Source of the DNA: DAISKN01 sp964553925
GTDB taxonomy: Bacteria > Acidobacteriota > Vicinamibacteria > Marinacidobacterales > SMYC01
Assembly: GCA_964553925.1 (NCBI GenBank)
Contig: CAZKNR010000406.1
Coordinates: 1 to 64,000 of the forward strand
Direction: 5' to 3'
Length of the DNA stretch: 64,000 nucleotides
Shown here: positions 16,264 through 26,512 of the stretch, one piece after another
How positions within the stretch are numbered: position 1 is the first letter of the stretch
Layout of the letters: each line of letters opens with the position of its first letter
Translations under genes and position numbers: made by a program
The notes under the pieces: model-generated
The model's database searches: none
Seen by the model: the letters and a program-made list of their open reading frames with translations, nothing else
Told to the model about the DNA's origin: nothing

Positions 16264-19200
16264 ATGGAACGGGCAAGATCGAGGGTCGGCATTCTCCTCG
16301 TGGGTCTGCTCGTGCTTGCGCTTGTTCCCTGCGCCGCCGCCGAAGGCGCCGAGCAGGTGGTTTTCGGACCTAACAAGTACGAGCGTCTGGCGCGGAAGCT
16401 GATCTACTTCGATCGCTTCACTCTGGCTCCCGATATCACGGGCCCGTTTCGTGTCCATGTCAAGAATGGACGCCCCGACGGGGGCGACCGCGTGGAAACG
16501 GCCTCGTTGTTCGTAAACGGCGTCCGAGTAGCTGGCCCTCACGATTTCGACAAGAACGAGTACGAGTTCGACCGGCCCGTGCCGCTCGCGTCGAGGAACC
16601 AGGTCCTGGTGATCATCGTAGGCCGTGCCGGAGTCTTCTTCGAGGCTACGTTCTTTGCCGATGACTCCGACACCGTGCCCACGGAGCTGTCGCCGAACCC
16701 CCTCTCGGTTACCGTGGGCGCCGAGGGCCAGCTCACCGCCACGCTCGGGCCCGTCCCCGACGCGCCAGGCTTCCTCGAGGTCCGAAGCGAGCACCCGGAC
16801 ATCGCCGCGGTGCCGGGCTCCATAGCTTTCGAAGAGGGACAGACAGAGGTCCTCATCCCCGTCTCCGGACTGTCGGAGGGCATTACAACCGTCACGGCCT
16901 CGCTCAACGGAGGAAGCGCGACAGCAACGGTCCGCGTGACGCCGGATCTCCCGAGAGTTGTCAGCCTAGTGCCGCCAGCCCTAGCCGTCACCCAGGGCGC
17001 CTCCAGCAGCCTCACTGTGAATCTGTCGGTTGCCCCCGCTGTGGACACCGACGTCACCGTTACGAGCAGTGACTTTGGCATCGCGGACGTGCCCGGAGTC
17101 GTGATGGTGCCCGCGGGACAGACCCAGGCACCGATACCGGTCGATGGAATCGCCCCCGGCGTTGCACAGGTGACGGTCAGCCTGAACGGCTCGAGCGCCT
17201 CGAGCCAGGTCACGGTGACGCCCGCGCCTCCCACGGTGGTCTCCCTCGTGCCGTCCCTCTCGACCCTCACGATCGGTGCATCGACGACGCTGCAGCTCAC
17301 GATCTCGGCGGCTCAGGCTTCGGATACGACGGTGCTACTCGATAGCTCGCCCGCGGGCATCCTCTTGGTCCCGGCTGCCGTGGTCGTCCCCGCCGGCGAG
17401 GTGACCACCGACGTTCCAGTCGAAGCCGTCGACCTCGGACAGAGCCTCATTACCGCCAGTCTGAACAGCTCGACGGCTTCGGCCCTCGTGAACGTAGTTG
17501 CTCCGCCGCTCGAGGTCGTCGCTCTCGAACCGGAATTCGTCAGGGTGACGGTGGGTGCCACGACCGGATTCATCGTCCGGATCAACGCGGCACAGGTCGG
17601 CAACACCGAGATCGCACTCGCTTCGAGCGATCCCGCGGTCCTTCAGGTTCCGTCGTCCGTGACGGTTGAAGCGGGCGACACGAGCGCGAGCTTCGTGGCG
17701 AACGCGCTCGCCGAAGGCGACGCAGTGCTCACGGCTTCCGCCAACGGCACTTTCCGTCAGTCCTCCGTCGAAGTCTCTGCACAGCCCGCCGCAGTCGTTG
17801 CCCTCGTCCCGAATCCGCTTCCATTGCAGGAGGGGGCGACGGGGCTGCTCACGGTCCATATCAACGTCGCGCAAGCGCAAGACACCGTCATCGCATTGAC
17901 CAACGACGCGCCCGCCGTCGCGCAGGTGCCGGCGAGCGTAACCGTCACCGCGGGCGCGCTCTCGGCGGAGATTCCCGTCACGGCGCTCTCCGTCGGCATG
18001 GCCTCGATCGCGGCCAGCGTGAACGGGACCTCGGTCACCGCCGTCATCGTTGTGACGCTGCCCCCGCCGGTTGTGACGAGCCTGACGCCGGATGTTCTCC
18101 TACTTCCCAAGGGCACGCCGGGTACGCTCCGCGTCACGATCTCCCGTGGACCGACCAGCCCCGTGGCGGTCGCACTTTCCTCGAGCGACGATGCCGTTGC
18201 CTCGGTGCCCCCGACGGTAACCGTCCCCGCCGGCGGGTTGTTCGCTGACTTCGCCGTGGCTTCTCTGGAGATCGGCGAAGCGACTATCGTCGCCTCGCTC
18301 AACGGCCAATCCGCGAGCGCGCGGGTGACGGTCGACGCCTCCGAGCCCCTGGGTTTTACGGTGTTGCCAGCCAATCCCACGGCGTTCGTGGGCGACACGG
18401 TCAATTTCTCCGCGAGCGCCGCGATGACCGACGGCAGCACGGAGGACTTCACCTCTTTGGTGACATGGTCCTCGTCCGTCCCCTCGGTGGCTTCGATTGA
18501 ATCCGATGGTGTCGCGACTGCTCTCAGCGCCGGAGAGACCACCATTTCAGCGAGCTACACCTTCACGCCTATCGCTACGGGGCAGCCGATCACTCTCTCG
18601 GCGAGCACCCTTCTGAGGGTGCAGCAGCGGGAGACGCTGCTCCTCAACGCTCCGAACACGGAGCTCACAGTCGGGCAAACAGTCCGCGTGACCGTCACTT
18701 CAAGTACCGCGGCGCCAGCGGGCGGGCTTGAGGTGGCGCTTGCCGCGACGGGCACCGGCGGCGCGACGTTCCCGCCCACGGTTACGATTCCCGCCGGCAG
18801 CTCCACGATCGAGTTCGATCTCACGGCGAGCGAGTCGGGCCAACTCACGCTCACCTCCAGCGCTCCGGGCAAGCTTTCGGGATCGATCATTTTCACGATC
18901 CAAGCCGAGCTGCGCATCGACTCCATCACGCCCACGAGCGGACCAGTCGGTTCCACCGTCGAGCTGATCGGCAGTGGGTTCGACCCCGCGCCCGCCGCCA
19001 ACTCTGTGGTATTTCCCACGGCTCAGGGCGGGACGGTGGCCGGAAACGTGCTCGCTGCCAGTCCAACCCGACTCTCGGTTGGCGTGCCGCCGACTGCCGA
19101 GAGCGGACCCATCCGGCTCACAAACGCTCGCGGCAGCGCGACGAGCCCGCCCTTCACCGTCGTTCGAGAGCGCGATTTCCAGCTCGTGGTGAGCCCGGCC

Positions 19201-22200
19201 GCCGTCACGGTCCACGGTGGTGCAAGCAACTCATTGCAGGTACAACTCATCTCGACCGGCACGCAGCCGTTCACGGGACTCGTCGCTCTCACGGCTCAGG
19301 GCCTGCCCGTTGGTGCCAGCGCGGGATTCTTGCCTGCTCCGGTACTCGCAGCGAACCAGATCCTGGTGTTGGAGCTCAGTGCGACAGGCGCCGCGACACC
19401 CGGAACCTACCCCGTCATGCTACGCGGCGAATTTCTCGAGGCGGGCCAACCGCTCGTGCGGACCGCCGGCCTTAATCTGATCATCGAGTCCGCAACCGGT
19501 GTGACCGGCGTGAAGGGTCGCTTCATCACCCCCGAGGGGGTCGGTATCCCGGGGGTGATCGTGCGCGCCGAGTTCGGCCCGAGCGTCCAAACGACCACAG
19601 ACGCCGCTGGCAACTTCCAGCTCGTGGGCTTGGTAGCGGGGGAGGTGACGTTCCGATTCGACGCAACGCCAGCCAATCCCCTTTACCCCATCTGGCCCTA
19701 TACGACGGCGCTTCCGGAGAACCAGGTCACCGTGTTGCCGGATTGGACCATCAACCCGCCTCCGAGCGACGAAAAGTTCACGCCTATTGCGAACGTGGCG
19801 CAGGAGCAAGTGATCACGGATCCGAGGTTCCCTGGCCTCGAGATTCGGCTCCCGGCGGGCGCCTCGATCATCGGTTGGGACAACGTGCCGAAGACTCGGA
19901 TCGCAGTCGAGAAGGTCGACATCGCCAATCTGCCCGTTCCGCCGCCACCGACGCCGACCGGAGCAGCCTACCAGCTCTACTTCGGGACGCCGATGGGCGG
20001 CGTTCCGACCGTGCCGATCCCCGTGACCCTTCCGAACGACGTTGCGGCTGAGCCCGGCGACAGCGTGGACGTGTGGTTTTTCGATGGAAGTCCGATGGCC
20101 GCATCCGGAGAGTGGAAGATCGCGGGCCAGGCCATTATTACTCCCGACGGTCGGTCGGCGCGCATGCCACCGGGAAGCGGCGTGCCTCGTTTCTGTGGAG
20201 TGTGCGGTCTCATGTGCCTCGGGAAGCAGCTGCCCGCTCCAAACCCGCCTCCGGACGCACCCTGCAACACAGCCGGCAACCCGGTCGAGCTCTCCACTGG
20301 CCAGGAGCTGCCGAGCACGGGCGGCCTGAGGTGTCGGGGTCTCACGCCGATCGAGACCGGCATGTCCTACAACCCCGTGGACGCCTTCAACAACATCGGG
20401 GGCACCGTGGGCTCGCTGGGCTTCGGCTGGGTGCTCGACTACGACATCGCATTCCTGCCGTTCGACGGACCCCAGAAACGCCTTGTTCTGCCCGGCAACC
20501 GGCGCGTCAACTTCGTTGACGACGGCTCGGGCGTGTACAGGCCCTTCGACGACCCCCGCTTCGACGGCGCGGTGTTCCGGGCCACGGACCTCGGGGCGAA
20601 TCTGTGGGAGCTCACCTTCCGCGACGGAAGCAAGTGGCGCTTCAATCCGTTCCCGGGGCTGCCGATTTTCATCCGTGGCGGCCCGCCGACCTTTGTCACG
20701 GAGATGGTTGACCCGCAGGGCAACGTTCTGCATGTTCAGCGTCAATCCAACGGCCGGATCACCTCCGTGGGCACCAGCGAGCGTGGGGTTACCATGACCT
20801 ACGGCCCGAACGACTTCGTCTCCGAGATCCGTGACAGCGCGGGTCGCACGACGAAGCACACCTACACACCGGACGACCGCCTCGAGACCGTGACCGACCC
20901 CGACGGTCGTGTAACACGCTACACCTACGTGGGCGACGACGAGTTCGCAGTCCCGGGTGTGTGCGACTCGCAGCCCTCGTTCGGCCGGCGCCTGAAAAAG
21001 ATCCTGTACCCCGGCCGGCCCAACCCGACCGAGAACTTCTACGGTCCAGGTCGAAGAGTGCTTCGGCAGGTGGGCTACGACGGGCGGGAGCACCGTTTCG
21101 CCTACCGCGTCACCGGCTCGTGCGTCACGCATGTTACGAGCCCGAACACGGTCTGTGAAGGTTCCCAATGCCCGACGGTTGACTCGTGGGAGAACTTCCA
21201 GGCTGGCTGGCGGATGTTTGGTGGCACAGTCTTCGCCACCGCCGTTACCAAGCCCGATGGGCAGACCTACACGAAGGAGTTCAACGCGCGTGGCATGACA
21301 ACGGCACGCACCGATGCCCAAGGACAGCGCTCTTGGCTCATCCTCGACGCAGGTAACCGGATCACCGAGCCTACGGACCCGCTCGGTCGCACGTGGAAGT
21401 ATTCATATGACGCGAGCGGCAATGTCGTCGAGGAAATCGATCCATTGGGCCGGGTCATGCAATACGCGTACGACCCAAAATGGAACCAGGTAACGAGCAT
21501 CACCCGCTTCGATGAGGCGAACCAGCCGCAGACCTGGCAGTTCACCTACAACCTGGCCAAGGGGACGCTCCTCACGGCCACGAACCCACTGAACGAGACC
21601 ACCAGCTTCGCCTATACAGCGCGCGGGGAGCTGGAGACGATCACGAGTCCGCTCGACCAGGTGACGCGTTTCGAATATGGGCTGAGCGGCGACCCCGTCA
21701 AGGCCATCGATCCCCTCGGCAACGAGGCCCGCTTCGGGTACGACGCGGTAGGCCGGCGAGTCGCCGTGACAGAGCCTTTGGGCTTCCAGAGCCGCTATAG
21801 CTACAACGGGATCGACCGCATGACGCGCTTCACCGACGCCCTCGGTCAGCCGACGCAGCTTGACTACGACCCGGCTGGCCGCCTGGCCGGTGTGACGAAC
21901 GCTCGCGGCAATCTTATCGAGTCCTACGAGTACGACGCCGGCGATCGGCTAACCACTCGGTCCGATGCCCTCGGCCGTTCGACACTCTACGACTACGACT
22001 CGGCCGGTCGCGTCGACAGGACGACCGACCGGCGCGGCCTGGAGACCAGCTTCGCCTACGACGAGCAGGACCGCATGACGTCGATTACTCGCCCGGAAGG
22101 CGTGACTCGCTTCAGTTACGACGCCGTCGGGCGCCTCAGCGAGATTAGTGAACCAGCGGGCACCCTCAGGTACGCCTATGACACGGTCGACCGCCTGACC

Positions 22201-23724
22201 CACGAGGTGCAGACCACCGATGGCATGCAGGCCGAGATCACGTACGAATACGACGCGCTCGATCGTCGCATCTCCCGCACGGTGACCGGGGTAGTGGGCG
22301 AGACCACCGAATACACCTACGACCGGGCCAACCGGCTCAGGTCGATCGTCTACCGCGGCGAGACGACGACCTTCGACTACGACACTGCGGGCCGGCTGCG
22401 CATGAAGACGCTCCCCAACGGAATCCGTCAGCAGCTCACGTACGACGATGCGAACCGCCTCCTTGGCATCGTCTATAAGAACCCCGACGAGACCGTGGTC
22501 GAGGTCATCAACTACGGCTACGATGCCAACGGCCGGCGAATCACCCATACCTCCAGCAGGAACCCTCTGGCGGGCACCGCCTTCACCGCTGTTTACGACA
22601 AAGCGGATCGCATGACGTCCCTTACTCTCACCGCCACGGGCCAGGCTTTTGACTTCGGCTACGACGAGAACGGCAACCTCGCGACCAAGGTCGAGCGCGG
22701 CGCCGCCGGTAACGTCACTCTCTACACATGGGACAGCCGTAACCGGCTCACGAGCATTACCGGCTCCGGCATTGAGGCGACCTTCGCATACGACGCCCTC
22801 GGCCGGAGGATCACCAAGACCGTGAACAGCCAGCGGGTGGACTACATCTACGATGGGCTACAAGCCGTCGGCGAAGTGACGGCCAGCGAACAGATCGGGT
22901 TACTAACGGGCCTAGGCCTCGACGAGGTGATCGCGCGCTACTCACCGTTGGGTGGCCGCTACTATCTGACCGACGCCCTAAACACCGTGATCGCTCAGAC
23001 GCGCTCTGACCGCTCCGTTCAGAACTTCTACGCGTACAGTCCCTACGGCGAGACCAATGCGCTCGGCCCGGACGAAGGCAACCCGATCCAGTACACCGCT
23101 CGCGAGAACGACGGGACGGGCCTTTACTACTACAGGGCGCGGTACTACGACCCCGACCTCGGGAGATTTATTGGCGAAGACCCGATTCATTTTGATGGTG
23201 GCATTAACCTATACAGGTACGTCGGTGGGAATCCCGTCTCTCTGATCGATCCGCTCGGTCTCGAGATCGTTGTCGTCGGAGACAGGAATCTCTATGATCA
23301 GGCGGTCAACTACCTCCGGCGCGACCCCCCAATGGCAGCAATCATAGACGCTCTGGACGCTGATTCGGTTACCTATACTGTTGTGCTCAACGATCTTGAC
23401 GACGACAGTTATCGCTATTCAAACAGGACGATTAGCTGGGACCCGCATAGCGCATTGAGGATTCTCCCTGGGCCTGGCGACGCTGTCTGCACCCCTGCCG
23501 GCAGCCAATCACCAGCGCTGGGGTTGGGCCACGAGATGGCACATGCGCAAGCCAACTGGTGGCAAAGGCTAGTCGGTGGAATCCCATGGCCCGACTACGA
23601 TAACTTGGAAGAGCGGCGGGTGATTCTCGGTCCAGAAGCCCAAGCAGCTCGTACCCTAGGAGAGAGTACGCGAACGGACCATCGTGGCATGCCATTTCGC
23701 GTTAGGACTCCTTTGGAGAGATAG
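16264..23724 (+). CDS. Giant secreted RHS-repeat protein with C-terminal HExxH metallopeptidase-like toxin domain
   Basis: A 2486-aa polymorphic-toxin-like protein. In order it has a signal peptide (ILLVGLLVLALVPCAAA); about eight Ig/BIG-like units of some 85-90 residues (VVSLVP...VTVSLNG pattern, residues about 140-870); an IPT/TIG domain (ITPTSGPVGSTVELIGSGF); a carboxypeptidase-regulatory-like unit (VKGRFITPEGVGIPGVIV); and a Cys-rich junction (FCGVCGLMC, about residue 1310). RHS/YD repeats follow to about 2290, and the RHS core ends YYYRARYYDPDLGRFIGEDP...LIDPLGLE. The variable tip (about 2333-2486) has TISWDPHSAL and SPALGLGHEMAHAQ, an HExxH zinc site (H2423, E2424, H2427) resembling M91/NleD-type RHS tips. 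The tip DNA is visibly less GC-rich than the body. Confidence 0.88.
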   Translation: MERARSRVGILLVGLLVLALVPCAAAEGAEQVVFGPNKYERLARKLIYFDRFTLAPDITGPFRVHVKNGRPDGGDRVETASLFVNGVRVAGPHDFDKNEYEFDRPVPLASRNQVLVIIVGRAGVFFEATFFADDSDTVPTELSPNPLSVTVGAEGQLTATLGPVPDAPGFLEVRSEHPDIAAVPGSIAFEEGQTEVLIPVSGLSEGITTVTASLNGGSATATVRVTPDLPRVVSLVPPALAVTQGASSSLTVNLSVAPAVDTDVTVTSSDFGIADVPGVVMVPAGQTQAPIPVDGIAPGVAQVTVSLNGSSASSQVTVTPAPPTVVSLVPSLSTLTIGASTTLQLTISAAQASDTTVLLDSSPAGILLVPAAVVVPAGEVTTDVPVEAVDLGQSLITASLNSSTASALVNVVAPPLEVVALEPEFVRVTVGATTGFIVRINAAQVGNTEIALASSDPAVLQVPSSVTVEAGDTSASFVANALAEGDAVLTASANGTFRQSSVEVSAQPAAVVALVPNPLPLQEGATGLLTVHINVAQAQDTVIALTNDAPAVAQVPASVTVTAGALSAEIPVTALSVGMASIAASVNGTSVTAVIVVTLPPPVVTSLTPDVLLLPKGTPGTLRVTISRGPTSPVAVALSSSDDAVASVPPTVTVPAGGLFADFAVASLEIGEATIVASLNGQSASARVTVDASEPLGFTVLPANPTAFVGDTVNFSASAAMTDGSTEDFTSLVTWSSSVPSVASIESDGVATALSAGETTISASYTFTPIATGQPITLSASTLLRVQQRETLLLNAPNTELTVGQTVRVTVTSSTAAPAGGLEVALAATGTGGATFPPTVTIPAGSSTIEFDLTASESGQLTLTSSAPGKLSGSIIFTIQAELRIDSITPTSGPVGSTVELIGSGFDPAPAANSVVFPTAQGGTVAGNVLAASPTRLSVGVPPTAESGPIRLTNARGSATSPPFTVVRERDFQLVVSPAAVTVHGGASNSLQVQLISTGTQPFTGLVALTAQGLPVGASAGFLPAPVLAANQILVLELSATGAATPGTYPVMLRGEFLEAGQPLVRTAGLNLIIESATGVTGVKGRFITPEGVGIPGVIVRAEFGPSVQTTTDAAGNFQLVGLVAGEVTFRFDATPANPLYPIWPYTTALPENQVTVLPDWTINPPPSDEKFTPIANVAQEQVITDPRFPGLEIRLPAGASIIGWDNVPKTRIAVEKVDIANLPVPPPPTPTGAAYQLYFGTPMGGVPTVPIPVTLPNDVAAEPGDSVDVWFFDGSPMAASGEWKIAGQAIITPDGRSARMPPGSGVPRFCGVCGLMCLGKQLPAPNPPPDAPCNTAGNPVELSTGQELPSTGGLRCRGLTPIETGMSYNPVDAFNNIGGTVGSLGFGWVLDYDIAFLPFDGPQKRLVLPGNRRVNFVDDGSGVYRPFDDPRFDGAVFRATDLGANLWELTFRDGSKWRFNPFPGLPIFIRGGPPTFVTEMVDPQGNVLHVQRQSNGRITSVGTSERGVTMTYGPNDFVSEIRDSAGRTTKHTYTPDDRLETVTDPDGRVTRYTYVGDDEFAVPGVCDSQPSFGRRLKKILYPGRPNPTENFYGPGRRVLRQVGYDGREHRFAYRVTGSCVTHVTSPNTVCEGSQCPTVDSWENFQAGWRMFGGTVFATAVTKPDGQTYTKEFNARGMTTARTDAQGQRSWLILDAGNRITEPTDPLGRTWKYSYDASGNVVEEIDPLGRVMQYAYDPKWNQVTSITRFDEANQPQTWQFTYNLAKGTLLTATNPLNETTSFAYTARGELETITSPLDQVTRFEYGLSGDPVKAIDPLGNEARFGYDAVGRRVAVTEPLGFQSRYSYNGIDRMTRFTDALGQPTQLDYDPAGRLAGVTNARGNLIESYEYDAGDRLTTRSDALGRSTLYDYDSAGRVDRTTDRRGLETSFAYDEQDRMTSITRPEGVTRFSYDAVGRLSEISEPAGTLRYAYDTVDRLTHEVQTTDGMQAEITYEYDALDRRISRTVTGVVGETTEYTYDRANRLRSIVYRGETTTFDYDTAGRLRMKTLPNGIRQQLTYDDANRLLGIVYKNPDETVVEVINYGYDANGRRITHTSSRNPLAGTAFTAVYDKADRMTSLTLTATGQAFDFGYDENGNLATKVERGAAGNVTLYTWDSRNRLTSITGSGIEATFAYDALGRRITKTVNSQRVDYIYDGLQAVGEVTASEQIGLLTGLGLDEVIARYSPLGGRYYLTDALNTVIAQTRSDRSVQNFYAYSPYGETNALGPDEGNPIQYTARENDGTGLYYYRARYYDPDLGRFIGEDPIHFDGGINLYRYVGGNPVSLIDPLGLEIVVVGDRNLYDQAVNYLRRDPPMAAIIDALDADSVTYTVVLNDLDDDSYRYSNRTISWDPHSALRILPGPGDAVCTPAGSQSPALGLGHEMAHAQANWWQRLVGGIPWPDYDNLEERRVILGPEAQAARTLGESTRTDHRGMPFRVRTPLER

Positions 23725-23725
23725 G

Positions 23726-24202
23726 ATGAATGCAAGGGCAGCACCGGTTTGCGTCTTCTTTCTCTTGGCGTCAGGATTTCTTCAGGAGATCCAAGTGAAC
23801 GAGCCGCAATCTGATATAGACGGATTGACCCGGACGCTTGCCCGCGGCGAGGTCGGTCGAGTAGAGATCCTTCAGATCCCCCCAGACGTCCTGACACGAA
23901 CGCGTATTACGCCCGAAATGATCGAGAAGCAGTTCCACTATAAGCTGACGATTCGAGACATCCGAGGTGGCGCACACGAAAAGGCGCTAGAGGACGCCAT
24001 GAAGTCCACGACTGCCCAGCTAGAACAACAGATGTCTGACCTACGGTGGGCAATCATCTTATTTGGCCCAGATGATCGCCGCATGGGCGCCGTTTATTTT
24101 GACAAGTCTGGAGGCCACGGCTCTGTAAATCAGCGGCCTGTAGTCCTGAGGGGCAGTCTGTTCAAGTGGTTGGGCAGCAGCTTTTCCGTCCCGTTCCGGT
24201 AA
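23726..24202 (+). CDS. Candidate exported immunity protein for the RHS metallopeptidase tip
   Basis: A 158-aa protein starting one base after the RHS stop codon, the standard place for an immunity gene. It has a signal peptide (AAPVCVFFLLASGFLQ), so it would act in the periplasm or on the outer face. The mature part is not recognised: LARGEVGRVEILQIPPDVLT, KQFHYKLTIRDIRGG and LRWAIILFGPDDRRMG suggest an alpha/beta fold. Its DNA is lower in GC than the flanks, like the toxin tip, consistent with both moving as one cassette. The immunity role is inferred from position only. Confidence 0.6.
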   Translation: MNARAAPVCVFFLLASGFLQEIQVNEPQSDIDGLTRTLARGEVGRVEILQIPPDVLTRTRITPEMIEKQFHYKLTIRDIRGGAHEKALEDAMKSTTAQLEQQMSDLRWAIILFGPDDRRMGAVYFDKSGGHGSVNQRPVVLRGSLFKWLGSSFSVPFR

Positions 24203-24324
24203 CAGGCGGCTCGTGGTGTCTCCCTGGCCCGCATGTCGACGCTGAAGAGCCGAAGGCCAGACCATTGGCTCTGGCCGTGGTGCCAGTCAATCGGCTCGTG
24301 CAACTGAGTCGACCATAGCGAGGC

Positions 24325-25314
24325 ATGGTTACTGGGCCTTCCGACCTGATCACTTCGAAGAGACCGCGACCCAGCGGCACATCGTCTCGGGCTGTGCTAG
24401 GCCGCCGGATTGGAGTGGGCGCGGGCTGGCTCCACCTCCTGCGGGCAGTGTCCCTTTCAATTTCCGAGTGCTCCGGCTCGTTCGCGTGTCAGGAGGTCGA
24501 GGTGGCGAAACCAGCCATCCACGCAACCGTGGCGGACACTCGGCCGGTCGTGGTCTGGCGGGCAATCCTGGGAGCGAACCGATATCGTGTTGAGATCGAG
24601 AGCCATGTCCCTGAGGGACGGGTCCTCGTCTCGCTGGATACGCAGGTGAGTGGTACGACGTTTAGGCCTCCTCAGCCCCTGACGGACTTCCGCGCCGCGG
24701 TCAAAGTGCGGGTGACCGCCGGGTGCCCGGCCGACGACGGCAGTCGGCTCCGTGAAAAGGCCGCGACCTTCCAGATCGACACGTCGCCCCTGTGCCCTGC
24801 GCCGTTGCGGATCGCCGTGAGCAACGACCAGCTGGAAATCGCGTGGTTACCGGTCCCGACCGCGGTCCGCTATGACGTCACGCTTCTGAGCTCGGAGGAC
24901 GGAGTGGTCCGGGCGCAAGGTCAAACGCAACGAGCCCGCTTCCCTCTCCCTGTGACTGCGACCGGCGAGACGGTCGTCGCGGTCGTACGCCCCTATTGCA
25001 TTACTGGGTTCGGGCCGCGATCTTCTGCGCTGGTCGCGACCCCCAAGCCGTACGTCGGTTCGCGAATCACGGAGTCCCCTGGCTCTGCCCGAAGACGCGC
25101 TGAACCACGCGGCGGCCCACCTCGCGCCCGAGGGCAAGCCCCGCGTCGTTGTCGCTCCTGTAGTGGATGCCGCCGAGAAGGCGCGATAGAGCGGCTTCCT
25201 CGGCCTGGGCTCGCAGCCAGTCGGCCTTCTCCGGGAAGAAGCGAGCCAGGACGACCTCTGCTGCTCCCGACGCGCTCGCGTGCCCGGACACGTACGACGG
25301 GAAGGAGGGCGTGA
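24325..25314 (+). CDS. FN3-like hypothetical protein, probably truncated at its 3' end
   Basis: The convincing part is about 24500-25060. Two fibronectin-III-like units can be read: TVADTRPVVVWRAILGANRY, then RVEIESHVPEGR, and ISNDQLEIAW-type strands with AVRYDVTLLSSEDG. Both are followed by Cys-containing segments (AGCPADDG, SPLCPAP, RPYCITGFGPRS). The last 80 or so codons are Arg-rich and lie antisense to the haloperoxidase-like gene. The original gene probably ran beyond 25066 and was cut by a rearrangement. The start is uncertain, and GTG 24417 would give a weak signal-like N-terminus. Confidence 0.4.
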   Translation: MVTGPSDLITSKRPRPSGTSSRAVLGRRIGVGAGWLHLLRAVSLSISECSGSFACQEVEVAKPAIHATVADTRPVVVWRAILGANRYRVEIESHVPEGRVLVSLDTQVSGTTFRPPQPLTDFRAAVKVRVTAGCPADDGSRLREKAATFQIDTSPLCPAPLRIAVSNDQLEIAWLPVPTAVRYDVTLLSSEDGVVRAQGQTQRARFPLPVTATGETVVAVVRPYCITGFGPRSSALVATPKPYVGSRITESPGSARRRAEPRGGPPRARGQAPRRCRSCSGCRREGAIERLPRPGLAASRPSPGRSEPGRPLLLPTRSRARTRTTGRRA

Positions 25315-26353
25315 TGAGGTGGGACAGGAACTCCGGATCGTATCGGTCGCGGATGACGCTGATCGGCCTTACCGTCCACCACTTGTACTTCGTGTGCCAG
25401 CAGGCGATGAAGGCGTCCATCATCGCGACGTTGAGCGCCGCGAACATCTGTGCCGTCTCAGGCGCTGAGAGGTTCCGGTCCTGGGTGAGGTCCGCGGCTT
25501 TGAGGTTCCAGACTCCGGCCGGAGTGACCGTGCCCCGATCCAGATTCCATGTCTCGGCGATCGCCTTCTGGGCCGGCGTGAGCGACTCGGCAGCGCGCTT
25601 GACCTCCGCCACTTCCTTCCAGAACGTTGGGCTGTCGTACGGTACGGGTTCGGGAGGCTCAACAGCGGCTCCATTCGGAAGCACCCAGGGCCGCCACTCC
25701 CCGGCCAGAGGTTCGAGTGGATTGAACGAGTTGATTGGAGGCGTCGGTCGCCAGCGTCCCGGCGCCGGGGGGGGACGACGGTCCAGAGGCCAAACACGGT
25801 CGGATCCGTCACTACGCGCCTGGGCGGCGGCGGCGCCAGCCACTTCACCGCCGATCGCCCACATCAAGAGGGCCTTGTCAGGATCGGACTCGGCGAAGAC
25901 CGCAGCCGCGACGAGCCCTTTGGCCTCGAACCGCTCGGCGGGTTCCTGAGGGAACAGGTCCGCGAGTGTCAGGCTCGACGCACGATGCACTGCGACCCAG
26001 GCGATACGCTCGTCTCCGCCCCCTCGGACGCCCCGCACCAATGCGTCGTGCGTGGCAACGTGGAGAAGGGCCAGCACGCGCGAGGCCCGCAGGGGATTGA
26101 GCTGGTACTTGACGATCAGGTCGAGCGAGGTACGTGTCCAGTAGAGCGAGGGCCGTTCCTCCTGCAACCGGGCCGAGCTGCCTGCTGGAAGGGGCGCCTG
26201 CCAAGGGTTTATACCCGTTGCCTCTGGCAAGGTCGGCCCCGGCTCTTCGAGCCAGACCTTCCAATCCGCGATGCGTAAGGCGACCGGGGCCGAGGATTCC
26301 GGCTGCTGCGGAAGCAAGTGGCCGCCGAGGACCAATAAGACGATGCTGAACAT
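25067..26353 (-). CDS. PAP2/vanadium-haloperoxidase-like secreted phosphatase
   Basis: A 428-aa protein with an N-terminal hydrophobic signal (FSIVLLVLGGHLLPQ). The C-terminal half has the vanadate/phosphate pocket of the PAP2-haloperoxidase superfamily: KYKWWTVRPIS (K324, R329), PSFPSYVSGHASASGAA (SGH 356-358) and GGIHYRSDNDAG (H397, R399). Bacterial members of this type are acid phosphatases or haloperoxidases, and the sequence alone does not separate them. ATG 26353 is chosen over TTG 26368 because it leaves the signal peptide intact. It diverges from the metallophosphoesterase gene. Confidence 0.85.
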   Translation of the reverse strand: MFSIVLLVLGGHLLPQQPESSAPVALRIADWKVWLEEPGPTLPEATGINPWQAPLPAGSSARLQEERPSLYWTRTSLDLIVKYQLNPLRASRVLALLHVATHDALVRGVRGGGDERIAWVAVHRASSLTLADLFPQEPAERFEAKGLVAAAVFAESDPDKALLMWAIGGEVAGAAAAQARSDGSDRVWPLDRRPPPAPGRWRPTPPINSFNPLEPLAGEWRPWVLPNGAAVEPPEPVPYDSPTFWKEVAEVKRAAESLTPAQKAIAETWNLDRGTVTPAGVWNLKAADLTQDRNLSAPETAQMFAALNVAMMDAFIACWHTKYKWWTVRPISVIRDRYDPEFLSHLITPSFPSYVSGHASASGAAEVVLARFFPEKADWLRAQAEEAALSRLLGGIHYRSDNDAGLALGREVGRRVVQRVFGQSQGTP

Positions 26354-26512
26354 TCCTATGAATCCCAACGAGCTCTCACCGAAAGGGTTTCTCCGAAGAC
26401 CTCACGCAGCGATGCACTGAGATGGGACAGTTTGAAATTCACGAATCGGGTTTTACCATACTGCGACAGAGTGGGCTAGAGTCGGAGTACGGCGGCTGTA
26501 AGACCGAATAGA

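Noticed and set aside
19420..21321. 633-codon minus-strand open frame inside the RHS gene
   Set aside because: It has no family features and mirrors the codon bias of the coding strand. The RHS frame is unmistakable.
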